This document shows positions 25,065 to 32,963 of a DNA stretch of 33,140 nucleotides, piece by piece (positions within the stretch are counted from its first letter, which is position 1; every line of letters begins with the position of its first letter). The position numbers and the translations under genes are program-made. The DNA lies in assembly GCA_019237115.1 (NCBI GenBank), contig JAFAHS010000057.1, positions 1 to 33,140 on the forward strand, written 5' to 3'. The notes under the pieces were generated by a model. The model was not told where the DNA came from and searched no databases. It worked only from the letters and a program-made list of their open reading frames with translations. The stretch comes from Deltaproteobacteria bacterium. GTDB lineage: Bacteria > Desulfobacterota > Binatia > Binatales > Binataceae.

Positions 25065-25522
25065 AACCGTGGATTTGGCTCCGAATCGCCGCCGCTCTTC
25101 AGGCCTTCGGCGTCGTCGGCCATAATGTGGAAACCCTCAGCACCAAACCGACCCACGGTCCGGCTGAACAGGCAGTATTCGACGCGATGCGCGCTTTTCG
25201 GTTCGACTTGATGGGCGCAACGCGAAGCACCTGGGACTTTTATCGCGGCTATCAGTTCTCGACCACGGTCACATTCGTTCTCTTAGTGACGCTACTCTGG
25301 ATGCTGAGCGGGATGAGCCGCCGGGCGCCCGAGGAGGCGAAACCGCTCGTGGTCGCGCTCCTGATCGCGCAGGTATTCAGCGTGATCATTGGATTTGAGT
25401 TCTTCTTTGCAGCGCCCGGCGTTGTCGGCGCGCTGATAGCATTGTGTCTGGGCATCGCGGCCTTCGGGCTCTACCGCGTCGATAAGGCGATGCTCACAAA
25501 TCGTCAACGAGTGAGCGCCTGA
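25061..25522 (+). CDS. Small integral membrane protein, unknown function
   Basis: A 153-residue protein with four likely TM segments: near the N-terminus (WIWLRIAAALQAFGVVGHN), TTVTFVLLVTLLWMLS, PLVVALLIAQVFSVIIGFEF and a final GVVGALIALCLGIAAFGLY. Between TM1 and TM2 is a ~55-residue soluble loop with DFYRGYQFS. I do not recognise a characterised family; similar four-TM hypothetical proteins occur beside ArsR/GST-type genes. The start ATG overlaps the GST stop by 4 bases. It has no counterpart in the right-hand cassette. Confidence 0.75.
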   Translation: MKPWIWLRIAAALQAFGVVGHNVETLSTKPTHGPAEQAVFDAMRAFRFDLMGATRSTWDFYRGYQFSTTVTFVLLVTLLWMLSGMSRRAPEEAKPLVVALLIAQVFSVIIGFEFFFAAPGVVGALIALCLGIAAFGLYRVDKAMLTNRQRVSA

Positions 25523-25555
25523 AAGGCTCACACAACGGCTAAAGTGGAGGGAATC

Positions 25556-26008
25556 ATGGGGAAAAACCTCGAGTTCGCGTACGACATCTATATCGGCGCT
25601 TCGCCCGCCAAGGTGTGGAAGGGCATCGTCGACGGTGACATGACGAAACAGTACGTTTACGGCACCCGCCTGGAAAGCAAGCTCAAGAAGGGCGAGCACT
25701 ATGCCTTCGTCGGCGAAGGTGGTTTCAAAGTGGTCGACGGCGAAATTCTGGAGATCGAGCCCGAGAAGCGCCTCGTAATGACGTGGAAGGCGCATTGGGA
25801 CGAATCAGTCGCCCAGGATCGCGCCTCGCGGGTCACCTATGAGCTTTCCGCTGCGGGGCCGGCGGCGACCCTGCTCCATCTCGTGCACGATGACTTCGAT
25901 GGCCCGACCGCGACCTATTCAGGATCGATCCGTGCTGGCGGCTGGCCGCTGATGCTCTCGTCGCTCAAGAGCTTGCTGGAAACGGGAAAGCCGCTCGCCA
26001 CCAAGTGA
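25556..26008 (+). CDS. SRPBCC/AHSA1-family protein (left cassette)
   Basis: A 150-residue START-like (SRPBCC) domain of the AHSA1-like group. Landmarks are FAYDIYIGASPAKVWKGIVD at the N-terminal strand and helix, the GGFKVVDGEILEIEPEKRLV edge strands, MTWKAHWDE, RVTYELSAAG and the C-terminal helix GWPLMLSSLKSLLETG. Such proteins have a deep hydrophobic cavity and are commonly encoded in one operon with ArsR regulators; the ligand is unknown. GGAGGG precedes the ATG at 25556, which is why an earlier in-frame GTG is not used. It is last in the left cassette. Confidence 0.88.
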   Translation: MGKNLEFAYDIYIGASPAKVWKGIVDGDMTKQYVYGTRLESKLKKGEHYAFVGEGGFKVVDGEILEIEPEKRLVMTWKAHWDESVAQDRASRVTYELSAAGPAATLLHLVHDDFDGPTATYSGSIRAGGWPLMLSSLKSLLETGKPLATK

Positions 26009-26445
26009 GACGATCCTTTCGCGTGGGTGGTGGCGGGAGAGCAAAAGCTGGCGGGCTCTAAGGTGAATCGGTACGACGGTCGTGAGGATGGCTTCGCAGA
26101 TGAAGAGCGTCGATGTCCGAGGGTTCGCCGGACACGACGCTAACTTCGATGCGCACATTGTTGGAAATGCTAGCTACACACTTCCGTCATCGATTCTCTG
26201 CGGAAACAGGGCAGAAGCCGCAGAACTGACGGAGACGGACGAGCGAGATGAGGGAGCTACCAGAAGGCCTTGGCTAGCTCGACCAGGAGCCTGAAATGAA
26301 AGGCTGTACGGCGAAAATCTCGACCGCTTTTAGATCCATTGAGCAAATTCTCTTGCCGTGCGATCGAGATCTCAAACCTCTTAACCGGGTTGCGCCTTAA
26401 AGCCGGCTTAATCGGAAGCGCAGTGCATTCGTGAAGGCCGGGCGT
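26009..26445. other. Tail-to-tail region between the two cassettes
   Basis: There is no supported gene. This is the convergent junction of the left (plus) and right (minus) cassettes, where both transcripts should end. I could not identify a convincing stem plus T-tract terminator for either one. Confidence 0.45.
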
Positions 26446-27060
26446 TTACAGCATCGGCAGCTTAGGCGTCTCTTTCCACGCCGGCCGGGCGCGGATAGCG
26501 TCGAGATAGACTTTCACCTTCGGGAAGTCACCGAAGCTGAACTGGGCCTTCTCGAGCACGTTGAGCGTCGAGCCGTATGCGCAGTCGACCAGGCTGAAGT
26601 CGGCGCCAAGCATCCATTTGTTGTTTGAGAGCTGACCCTCGAGGATCTTGATCACGTCGGGCAACGCCTTTTCCCCGCGTACGATCGCCGCTTCATCGCT
26701 GGGACGTCCGGCGAGCTTCGCCGCGACTCGGTTGAAGGCGAGATCGGTCGCCGGCGGCGAAACGTGCTGCGCCAAAAAGAACAGCCACTTGAGTGCCTCG
26801 GCCCGTCCCGCTGTCGTGGTTGGCCACAGCCGGCCGCTCTTTTCGCCGAGATAGGCGAGGATTGCGCTGGACTCCCATAGCGTCAGGTCGCCATCGACCA
26901 GCACCGGCACACGCCCAAACGGATTCATCGCCAGAAACGACGCCTGAGTCTGTTCGCGCTTGATGAGGTCAATCGGAATCATCTCGCAGTCCATTCCAAG
27001 TTCCAGCATCGCGAACTTGATCTTGATTGGATTGGGCGACGGGAAATAATAGAGCTTCAT
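26446..27060 (-). CDS. Glutathione S-transferase family protein (right cassette)
   Basis: A 204-residue GST. The thioredoxin-like domain starts MKLYYFPSPNPIKIKF, with cis-Pro and glutathione-contacting VPVLVDGDLTLWESSAIL. The helical domain contains the N-capping box DFSLVDCAYG. I chose the ATG at 27060 because GGAGG lies 5-6 bases upstream; an in-frame TTG four codons earlier falls on that site. The protein differs clearly from the left-cassette GST, so this is not a recent duplication. It is last in the arsR-SRPBCC-GST unit. Confidence 0.9.
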   Translation of the reverse strand: MKLYYFPSPNPIKIKFAMLELGMDCEMIPIDLIKREQTQASFLAMNPFGRVPVLVDGDLTLWESSAILAYLGEKSGRLWPTTTAGRAEALKWLFFLAQHVSPPATDLAFNRVAAKLAGRPSDEAAIVRGEKALPDVIKILEGQLSNNKWMLGADFSLVDCAYGSTLNVLEKAQFSFGDFPKVKVYLDAIRARPAWKETPKLPML

Positions 27061-27078
27061 CTGGTCCTCCAAAATCCT

Positions 27079-27504
27079 CTACGCTGCTGCCCTGATTGCG
27101 TTTTCGTAATAGCCCAACACGGCTCCCCATCCGGTATCGTAATTCCTGCGCGCGTCCCTGGTTTTTGCGCTCTGATCCCATCCGCTGTGCTCCACCTCAA
27201 CCCGCGTCCCACCGTTCTCGGCGCTGAAGCGAATTTCGACCTGCGTGACTTCCTCCTCCCAGCTCGGAGCGCGCCAGGTGAAAGCGACGAGAGACGGCGG
27301 CTGATAAGCGGTCACTCGCCCGATATCGTATTCGCCGCCATCCGGAGTCCGCTCATAAAACCGCCCTCCGACTCTCGGTTCGAGCCGCGGCCTGCTCTCT
27401 TTGCCGCGGAACCCGCCGGTCCACCATTGATTCATCTCCTCGCAGAACACTTTGAACGAAACCTCGGGTGGCTTTGCGACCCAGATCGACTTGCGGATCG
27501 TCAT
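27079..27504 (-). CDS. SRPBCC/AHSA1-family protein (right cassette)
   Basis: A 141-residue AHSA1-like START-domain protein. Landmarks are MTIRKSIWVAKPPEVSFKVF at the first strand and helix, MNQWW, the PRVGGRFYERTPDGGEYDIG strand pair, LVAFTWRAP, TQVEIRFSAENGGTRVEVEH and the last helix GWGAVLGYYENAI. The WVxxPPEVxFxxF and GGRFYE motifs are typical of SRPBCC proteins encoded next to ArsR. The ATG at 27504 overlaps the ArsR stop by 4 bases, so it is translationally coupled to its regulator. Ligand unknown. Confidence 0.9.
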   Translation of the reverse strand: MTIRKSIWVAKPPEVSFKVFCEEMNQWWTGGFRGKESRPRLEPRVGGRFYERTPDGGEYDIGRVTAYQPPSLVAFTWRAPSWEEEVTQVEIRFSAENGGTRVEVEHSGWDQSAKTRDARRNYDTGWGAVLGYYENAIRAAA

Positions 27505-27821
27505 CGCTTTTTCTCCACGTGGCTCTTGAAGGCCTGAAGGACGAAGTCCCAATATCGCTCCAGCTCCTGCAACTGCACTATGGCGTCCCCCACAGCTTTT
27601 CTTCCGGGAGGAGCCAGTTGGTATATGCGTTCACGTCCGTTTTTGGACGCGCGTATCAGACCGGCTCGGGCGAGCAGCCGAGTATGTTTGCAGACGGCGG
27701 GACGGCTAATCGAAAAACCCGCAGCCAGTTCGCCCGCCCGGCGCGGCGAATCTGCGAGGCGCCGAAGAATCTCTCTACGAGTTGGATCGCCGAGAGCGGC
27801 AAGGGTTCGATCCAGCGGCAT
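27501..27821 (-). CDS. ArsR-family transcriptional repressor
   Basis: A 106-residue winged-helix regulator. The N-terminus LAALGDPTRREILRRLADSP is the family signature. The recognition helix region is GELAAGFSISRPAVCKHTRLLARAGLI, then the wing (ASKNGRERIYQLAPPG) and a C-terminal helix (ELERYWDFVLQAFKSHVE). The metal-binding ELCV(C/G)DL motif of arsenic/zinc sensors is absent, so it belongs to the SRPBCC-linked subgroup that responds to unknown, probably organic, signals. It heads the right cassette. It is the only intact ArsR here and may also control the left cassette, whose operator matches its own. Confidence 0.93.
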   Translation of the reverse strand: MPLDRTLAALGDPTRREILRRLADSPRRAGELAAGFSISRPAVCKHTRLLARAGLIRASKNGRERIYQLAPPGRKAVGDAIVQLQELERYWDFVLQAFKSHVEKKR

Positions 27822-27825
27822 GACT

Positions 27826-27884
27826 AAATGTGTAACCTCCCGGATAAGCGTTTTTATGTAACCGATTGGCTAAGCATTTGTCAA
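27826..27884 (-). promoter_or_regulatory. ArsR promoter/operator, right cassette
   Basis: Reading leftwards on the minus strand: -35 TTGACA at 27884-27879, a 17-base spacer, -10 TTACAT at 27861-27856. The dyad TAGCC-N4-GGTTA overlaps the -10, and 19 bases after the first GGTTAC comes AGGTTACACATTT (27838-27826). The order and spacing are the same as in the block at 24056-24115. Autoregulation by ArsR is inferred from family practice. Confidence 0.72.
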
Positions 27885-28238
27885 GGGCGAATCACCCGTG
27901 CCGACCCTCTGCCCAGCTGAACCGATGCGACATCCGTCACACACGAAGCTAGGTCCAAGGGCAATTCGATGGCTGCGCTTGCCGGATCGGACATGCCGGC
28001 CCAGGGCTCGTCAGGTCACACCTCGATTCTTTGACCAACCTCGGCGTATCGGCGAGCAGGGCTAATTCTCGCCCACGCGATCAAAGAGCAACTTACTTGC
28101 TTTCCGACGAAGAAATGTCCGGGAGGCGAGACATCGAGCGCTGCGGAGTTAGAACGGCGAATCGCGCAACTCGAAGACATCAAGCCGATCAAGGAGCTCA
28201 GGGTCAGCGAGTGCCTGCGCGTTCGGCTATTGATTATG
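27885..28238. other. Intergenic region upstream of the right cassette
   Basis: No intact gene. It contains the short SnoaL-like relic listed at 28131-28211. The remainder shows no motif that I can name. Confidence 0.4.
28131..28211 (+). pseudogene. Possible SnoaL-like protein N-terminal relic
   Basis: One frame reads SSAAELERRIAQLEDIKPIK followed by EL. This matches the start of many SnoaL-like/NTF2-fold proteins (A-E-L-E-x-R-I-x-x-L-E-D-I-x-A-I-x-x-L). No start codon is in frame nearby, and the similarity ends after about 25 codons. I read it as a small fragment of a lost gene. Confidence 0.35.
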
Positions 28239-28727
28239 CTAAGCCCCTTGAAGGGCGCTCATCAGCGTTTGGCTCATCTTGGCTCCATTGTAGCTGAATC
28301 TTTTTTCGGCCGTGACAGACAACACGACACGATCGGGTGATGAGAGCAAATCCAGCATGCCCTGGCGCGCTTTTTCGTTATCAGGAAAGGCCATGTGCGC
28401 GAGTTGGCCGAAGTACCAGCGCTTTGTCGCGGCATCCTCATGCACCCGGCATCGACCCTTTATCGTCACCGCGACGCTTGCATTACCTGGGGCCTGTCCG
28501 GTCACAATCACGCAGACCCGTCCGTCACGTCTGATTGCGGCTGCTCGTGGCCTTTGGCCGCCGCAGGTCATCCAGATTTTGTTGTCCCTCCAGAGATAGG
28601 TCATCATCGTTCCAACCGGCCATCCGTCCCGGGTACTCCAGATCAACGCGCATTCGTGTTGCCCGCTGAGGAGTGTTTCCTGATCTGCGTAGTCCAAGGG
28701 AAATTGTGGGTTGTCTAGAAAGCTCAT
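28239..28727 (-). CDS. PPOX-class FMN-binding protein
   Basis: A 162-residue split-barrel flavin-binding protein of the pyridoxamine 5'-phosphate oxidase superfamily. Landmarks are CALIWSTRDGWPVGTMMTYL at the first hairpin, IWMTCGGQRPRAAAIRRDGR (FMN phosphate-binding region), VCVIVTG, VTIKGRCRVHED and the final VVLSVTAEKRFSYNG. Members bind FMN or F420 and reduce varied small molecules; the pyridoxine-specific residues of PdxH are not evident. AGAGG lies about 6 bases upstream of the ATG at 28727, which I prefer to the ATGs 24 bases earlier. It stands alone. Confidence 0.82.
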   Translation of the reverse strand: MSFLDNPQFPLDYADQETLLSGQHECALIWSTRDGWPVGTMMTYLWRDNKIWMTCGGQRPRAAAIRRDGRVCVIVTGQAPGNASVAVTIKGRCRVHEDAATKRWYFGQLAHMAFPDNEKARQGMLDLLSSPDRVVLSVTAEKRFSYNGAKMSQTLMSALQGA

Positions 28728-29203
28728 TGTACACCTCTGCTCGAGCATCATTTAGTCACTCGAATCGGCAAGACAAAGCTTCGCGTCTCGGCTGAACGTA
28801 AAGCTGCTTGCCAAGAGCCTTACGGCACGCTCGCCATATAGTCGAACGACAATCGCCCGATCGACCACCGGGTAACCTTTCTCTCGGAGCTTCTCCGGGC
28901 TGCCGACGGCGCAGACCACCCGCCGCAGGTAGTGTCTGTTCAACCGTCATCAGAGAATTATCGAATCCGAAACCTTTACGGCGTCAACAACTTAGGATCG
29001 CGCAAGGAAGCGGTAATTGGGACCGGCCGCCCAACGGGGCAGGAGGTTGGCGGCGAATTATTCCGATAAACCGCGCCTGTAGGCGGTGATCCCGAAGGGC
29101 TAGCCCTCGAACTAGACAGGTCAACAAAGGCAAGAGATGAACCTTTGATAAAGAACCAGTTCGTCCAGGTAGGACCGCTCCAGGCTTAGAATCACCATCG
29201 CCG
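28728..29203. other. Intergenic region, no supported gene
   Basis: Short arginine-rich frames of 60-90 codons occur on both strands. One at 28752-28943 (minus) reads EKLREKGYPVVDRAIVVRLY, which looks protein-like but matches no family I know. It has no ribosome site. I leave it uncalled. Confidence 0.35.
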
Positions 29204-30193
29204 CTAGCGGCCGAGCTTGGTGAACAACTCGCTTTCGGCTTTCGCGAGCGGAGATTCAAGCACCTCGCCGAGCAGGCGATTGAAGGTGGATGAGCCAGCA
29301 GCCTGCTCGGTGGCCCAACGTTTCGCGAACGTGCCGTCGCGAATCTCCTTGATCGCTTTCAGCATCAGTGCTTCCGCGTCGGGGCCGATGAAATCCGCGC
29401 CGTGGGTGAGCTGGCCGAACTGGCTCGTATGCGAATGCAGTCCGAGCTGCTTCCAGAACCCACGCGACGCCATCGCATGACCGATCTCGCCAAGCTCGCC
29501 CGACGCGTAGAGCTCGAGCAACGCGACCTCAGGGCTAACGCCCGCTTCGGTGAGCATCTTGAAGGCACGCTCCAGCATGAAGAGCATCGCGCCCGCCCAC
29601 GTGTGTTCAGAAAAAAGATCGACGAGGGTCTCTTCCTCGAAGCTCGATTCGACGACGGCCCCACCCCGCATAAACGCGCCGATTCCAGCTGCGATCGCGA
29701 GCATCATGGCGGCGGCATTCCCTGAGGCATCCTGCTTGACACCGACCAGCACAGGAAATCCTTCGCCGCGCGCAGGCAAATCGTGCACGCCCTGGCCGAT
29801 CATGCGAGGCGCGACGAGAATCACGTCGACGTTGGCGGGAGGCACGATGAATTTGTAGGTGACGTTGTAGCCGCTGGCAAAGATGAGAGTCTTGCCAGCG
29901 TTCAGATGCGGCGCGATGTGGCGCGGGTAAACTTGGGGCGCAACTTCGTCGGGCAGAAGCAGGAGGATAACATCTGCGCGCGCAGCTGCCGCGTCCATCG
30001 CAAGCGCCTCGAAGCTGTCGCTTTTCGCCTGGCGAAAGCTCTCGTCTTCGACGTTACCGACGATCACACGATTGCCAGTGCGGCGGAGGTTGATGGCCTG
30101 CGAGCGTCCCTGGTTACCGTAGCCGATGATCGCGATGGTTTTGCCGCTCAAGATCGCACGATCGACCTGGTTAGCCGCATAGAATTTTGCCAC
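29204..30193 (-). CDS. Ketol-acid reductoisomerase-like protein lacking catalytic residues
   Basis: A 329-residue protein with the class-I KARI architecture: Rossmann domain (AIIGYGNQGRSQAINLR) then the all-helical domain (VVESSFEEETLVDLFSEHTW). True KARI (IlvC) converts acetolactate to dihydroxyisovalerate in branched-chain amino acid synthesis. Here the catalytic His of SGHN is Tyr109 (SGYN), and the Lys of APKGPGH is Arg130 (APRMIGQ). The metal ligands Asp192 and Glu196 remain, but the second Glu of the YFExxHE motif is Ser. The NADP loop after strand 2 has acidic residues (GNVEDES), favouring NAD. The start is GTG at 30193 with a strong AAAGGAGG. It is a KARI paralogue of unknown reaction and not safely called ilvC. 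Confidence 0.85.
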   Translation of the reverse strand: MAKFYAANQVDRAILSGKTIAIIGYGNQGRSQAINLRRTGNRVIVGNVEDESFRQAKSDSFEALAMDAAAARADVILLLLPDEVAPQVYPRHIAPHLNAGKTLIFASGYNVTYKFIVPPANVDVILVAPRMIGQGVHDLPARGEGFPVLVGVKQDASGNAAAMMLAIAAGIGAFMRGGAVVESSFEEETLVDLFSEHTWAGAMLFMLERAFKMLTEAGVSPEVALLELYASGELGEIGHAMASRGFWKQLGLHSHTSQFGQLTHGADFIGPDAEALMLKAIKEIRDGTFAKRWATEQAAGSSTFNRLLGEVLESPLAKAESELFTKLGR

Positions 30194-30505
30194 GTTGCAA
30201 GCCTCCTTTCTGCGCTAGGTTTGCCGTGATTGGTGTAGCGGACCATCTTCAGAGTGTCGCAGAGGCATCGCCATTTGCAATCATAGGACCTACCTCGAGG
30301 ATCGTACGACGATGGCTTTTGCTGAACTTCTTGAGCGGGAGTCCAGTGGTTTATCGTCGCCCAATCACTGTCTTGAGTTCATCAAGGATCCGCCGATGCT
30401 ACTGCAGGCGGTCGAGTTGGCACCATGCTTTTTGAAAAAGCCACAGAAATGACCGAATGGAACAAAGTGCACCCGCCGCTTGAAGATTGACTCGAACCGA
30501 AAGGG
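30194..30505. other. Intergenic region between KARI-like and GST genes
   Basis: It holds the AAAGGAGG ribosome site of the KARI-like gene (about 30203-30210). No gene is supported in the remainder. The 312-base gap suggests the KARI-like gene has its own promoter rather than sharing that of the GST/MetE-like pair. Confidence 0.4.
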
Positions 30506-31231
30506 CTAACTCGGGCGGACCCGTTCGCTGTGCTTAAACGAGGGCCTCTGTGACATCGCGGACGTCCACCGCGTGGTACGCGGATACTTCGCTGGATCGA
30601 TCTGAAGGCCGACCATCGGATACATCGCCACGCGCGGATACACCGAGATGTCGGCGATCGAGAAATGATCGCCAAGCAGGAACTCACCGCTTAGCTCGCG
30701 CTCTATTTGATCGATGCGCTGGTAAAGTTGCCCGGTCAGCAGTGCCGCTTCTTCCTCGCTGACCGCAGTGCCATCATACACGCGGCTCACCCATTCGATA
30801 TGCGCCGGGTCATCGGTTGAACGGTGCACGTCGCGCATCACCTCGTCCTTCGGGCGCCGGCGATCCAGCGGTCCGATCACCCTGAGGTACATCAACGGAC
30901 GATATTCTTTCGCCATCTCGAGCTCGAACGCCTGCCACATCTTAGCGCGCGCGCACGTCCACGCATCCGTAGGATACAAGCGCGGCTCCGGAAACACAGC
31001 GTCAAGGTATTCGGTGATCACGTTGGAGTCGTAGATGACGCGATCACCGTGGACTAGGGTCGGCACCAGCCCGTTGGGATTGAGCGCGCGATACTCGGGC
31101 CGCTTCTGTTCCATCCTGGTGAGATCGATCAGCTTAGTCTCCCACTCCAGTCCCTTCTCGAGCATCACGATTCGCACACGCCGCGCGCAGGGCGAGCCGT
31201 GGAAGTCGTACAGGGTGAGGTGATCGCTCAT
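30506..31231 (-). CDS. Glutathione S-transferase family protein (third copy)
   Basis: A 241-residue GST. The N-terminal domain has LYDFHGSPCARRVRIVMLEK, where Ser13 or Cys15 is the probable thiol-activating residue. The cis-Pro motif LVPTLVHGDRVIYDSNVITE has Asp-Ser for glutathione. The helical domain has the N-cap DHFSIADISVYP. An insert at about 115-145 (DRRRPKDEVMRDVHRS) makes it longer than the other two GSTs. Such longer S/C-type proteins include etherase- and dehalogenase-like enzymes, but the substrate is unknown. It begins 21 bases after the MetE-like stop and is probably co-transcribed. Confidence 0.9.
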   Translation of the reverse strand: MSDHLTLYDFHGSPCARRVRIVMLEKGLEWETKLIDLTRMEQKRPEYRALNPNGLVPTLVHGDRVIYDSNVITEYLDAVFPEPRLYPTDAWTCARAKMWQAFELEMAKEYRPLMYLRVIGPLDRRRPKDEVMRDVHRSTDDPAHIEWVSRVYDGTAVSEEEAALLTGQLYQRIDQIERELSGEFLLGDHFSIADISVYPRVAMYPMVGLQIDPAKYPRTTRWTSAMSQRPSFKHSERVRPS

Positions 31232-31252
31232 GATGGATGCGGGGTTGGTCCG

Positions 31253-32344
31253 CTAGGGCCACGCTCGATGGGCCGCTTGCGCGACCAGTCGTAGCTTTCT
31301 TTCCTGTGCCGCCTCTCCGATCGGATTGCCTCTAACCCCGGAGTTGAATCCGCATTGTGTCGAAAGCGCCATCTGCTCCCGCGGAAAATAGCGGGCTGCA
31401 TCGTCGATACGTTTGGCGATACTGTCGGCCGGTTCAAGCTCCGCTTGCTTGGTCGATACGAGTCCGAGAACCACCGTCTTGTCCTTGGGCACGACGGCGA
31501 GCGGCGCAAAGGAACCCGAGCGCGGGTCGTCATACTCGAGCAGATATACCTGGAAGTTTATCGCGCGCCTTACGATCTCCGTCAGAATCGAGTCGTATCC
31601 ACCCTCGGCGAGCCAGCGTCCGTCGTTGTTGCCGCGGCACATATGCAGCCCGAACATCACGCCTGGAGCCTCGGCCACGGCATTGATCATATCGACGCCT
31701 TCGGTCAGCAACCGTTTCGAAGATATCCCATTCTTCTCGTAGAGCGCAGCCTGCGCCGCAGGATCGACCAGCACGGCGAGTTCCGGTGCGTCGACCTGGA
31801 TATACTCGCATCCGATAGCGGCAAGATCGCGAACCTCTTCGCGGATAATATCGGCGGAGTCGGCGAACATCTGAAATGGATCTTTGTACACTTGAAGGGA
31901 GTGCTCCGGTGACCAGAACATGTTGAGCATGAGCGGACTCGGCAGCGTGACCTTGAGCGGTTTTTTCGCCTGTCGTCGCGCATAGGCGAACTCCTCGGTT
32001 ACCAAGGAGCGGCGCCGCCTGACCTTTCCGGTCACGGCTAATCCCATTTGGAACTCGACTAGTTTCCCACCTTCGTGCCATTGCCGATTGACCGGCATCG
32101 GTTCGAGGCCGGAGACGACATCGCTCAGCGGTCCGATAAAACTCAAACGACGCACTTCTCCGTCGGTAACGACATCAAGTCCGGCCGCTTCCTGAAGCGC
32201 GATCGCCTCATCGACCGCGCGATCTTCGATTTTCTTAAACTCGGCCGTTGTGATCTGTTTCGATCGCAGCGACCGCCGTGCATCGCGAAGATAGGCCGGA
32301 CGGAACAGCGATCCGATTGCTTCGGCTCGGTAGATCGTTCTCAT
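31253..32344 (-). CDS. MetE catalytic-domain-like (cobalamin-independent methionine synthase family) protein
   Basis: A 363-residue TIM-barrel protein matching only the C-terminal catalytic domain of MetE. The four zinc-site residues are visible: His234 and Cys236 (GLHMCRGN), Glu270 (LLEYDD) and Cys331 (STQCGF). The N-terminal half of full-length MetE (~750 residues) is absent, as in archaeal MetE and epoxyalkane:CoM transferase-like proteins. The family activates a thiol on zinc for alkylation. Substrate here is unknown, and the co-transcribed GST makes thiol/electrophile chemistry a fair guess. GAGGA lies about 13 bases before the ATG at 32344. It heads the pair with the GST. Confidence 0.85.
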   Translation of the reverse strand: MRTIYRAEAIGSLFRPAYLRDARRSLRSKQITTAEFKKIEDRAVDEAIALQEAAGLDVVTDGEVRRLSFIGPLSDVVSGLEPMPVNRQWHEGGKLVEFQMGLAVTGKVRRRRSLVTEEFAYARRQAKKPLKVTLPSPLMLNMFWSPEHSLQVYKDPFQMFADSADIIREEVRDLAAIGCEYIQVDAPELAVLVDPAAQAALYEKNGISSKRLLTEGVDMINAVAEAPGVMFGLHMCRGNNDGRWLAEGGYDSILTEIVRRAINFQVYLLEYDDPRSGSFAPLAVVPKDKTVVLGLVSTKQAELEPADSIAKRIDDAARYFPREQMALSTQCGFNSGVRGNPIGEAAQERKLRLVAQAAHRAWP

Positions 32345-32532
32345 CGCGACCCGGGCTTCCTCAAGCTACTAGAAACTCCGAACGCGCGGGGAAGTCCAGA
32401 ACTGGGTGTCGCCAGAGCGACGGACGCTGGCAAGGGAAGCGACTCACCAGCTAGATGGCAAAAGTCCAAATCGCCAACGATCTCTAAAGGGTCCTCTGAG
32501 GCTCATTCGATACGCGGCGGATGATCCAATGA

Positions 32533-32959
32533 GCGCTCGATCGCACGAAAGGGAACGACGTACGATCGATCGGGCAAATCATTCCATGGGTCTTCGTGCA
32601 TCCTTTCGGCGAAGGGCGTGTGGCAGCCGGTAGTCCGATAAGAGATTTTCGTGGGCGTCTGAACTAAAGGCCTGTTGCGAGGCCGGCGTTCCACGTAGAC
32701 TGCTCCACGATTTTCGACGCACGGCGGTTACGACTTGGAGCGAGCCGGGGTTGCGCGTTCGGTGGCCATGAAGAGGGTCGGTCATCGCTCGGAGGCCATC
32801 TACGGGCGGTACGCGATTACAGACGACGCGATGCTGAAGGAGGGGCCGTCAAACTTGCGAAACTGCATGCAGCCGAACAGGGCTTTAGCAAAGCCGTACC
32901 AAAGCGAGACGTAGCGATCGAGGCTTCAAAAGGCCGTGACTTTCTTGTAGGTTTTTCTA
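32533..32959 (+). pseudogene. Frameshifted tyrosine-recombinase (integrase) remnant
   Basis: The C-terminal catalytic half of a phage/island integrase can be read across at least three frameshifts. In order the pieces are IGQIIPWVF (about 32566-32592), FSWASELKACCEAGVPRRLL with HDFRRTAV (32646-32729), and DLERAGVARSVAMKRVGHRS with EAIYGRYAITDDAMLKEG (32731-32847). The last piece is AVKLAKLHAAEQGFSKA in another frame. The HDFRRT Arg, the VGHRS His and the GRYAI Tyr correspond to the catalytic R, H and Y. The N-terminal core-binding domain is not seen. It ends just before tRNA-Leu, a classic integration target, so it marks an old mobile-element insertion. No intact reading frame remains. Confidence 0.8.
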
Positions 32960-32963
32960 GAGT

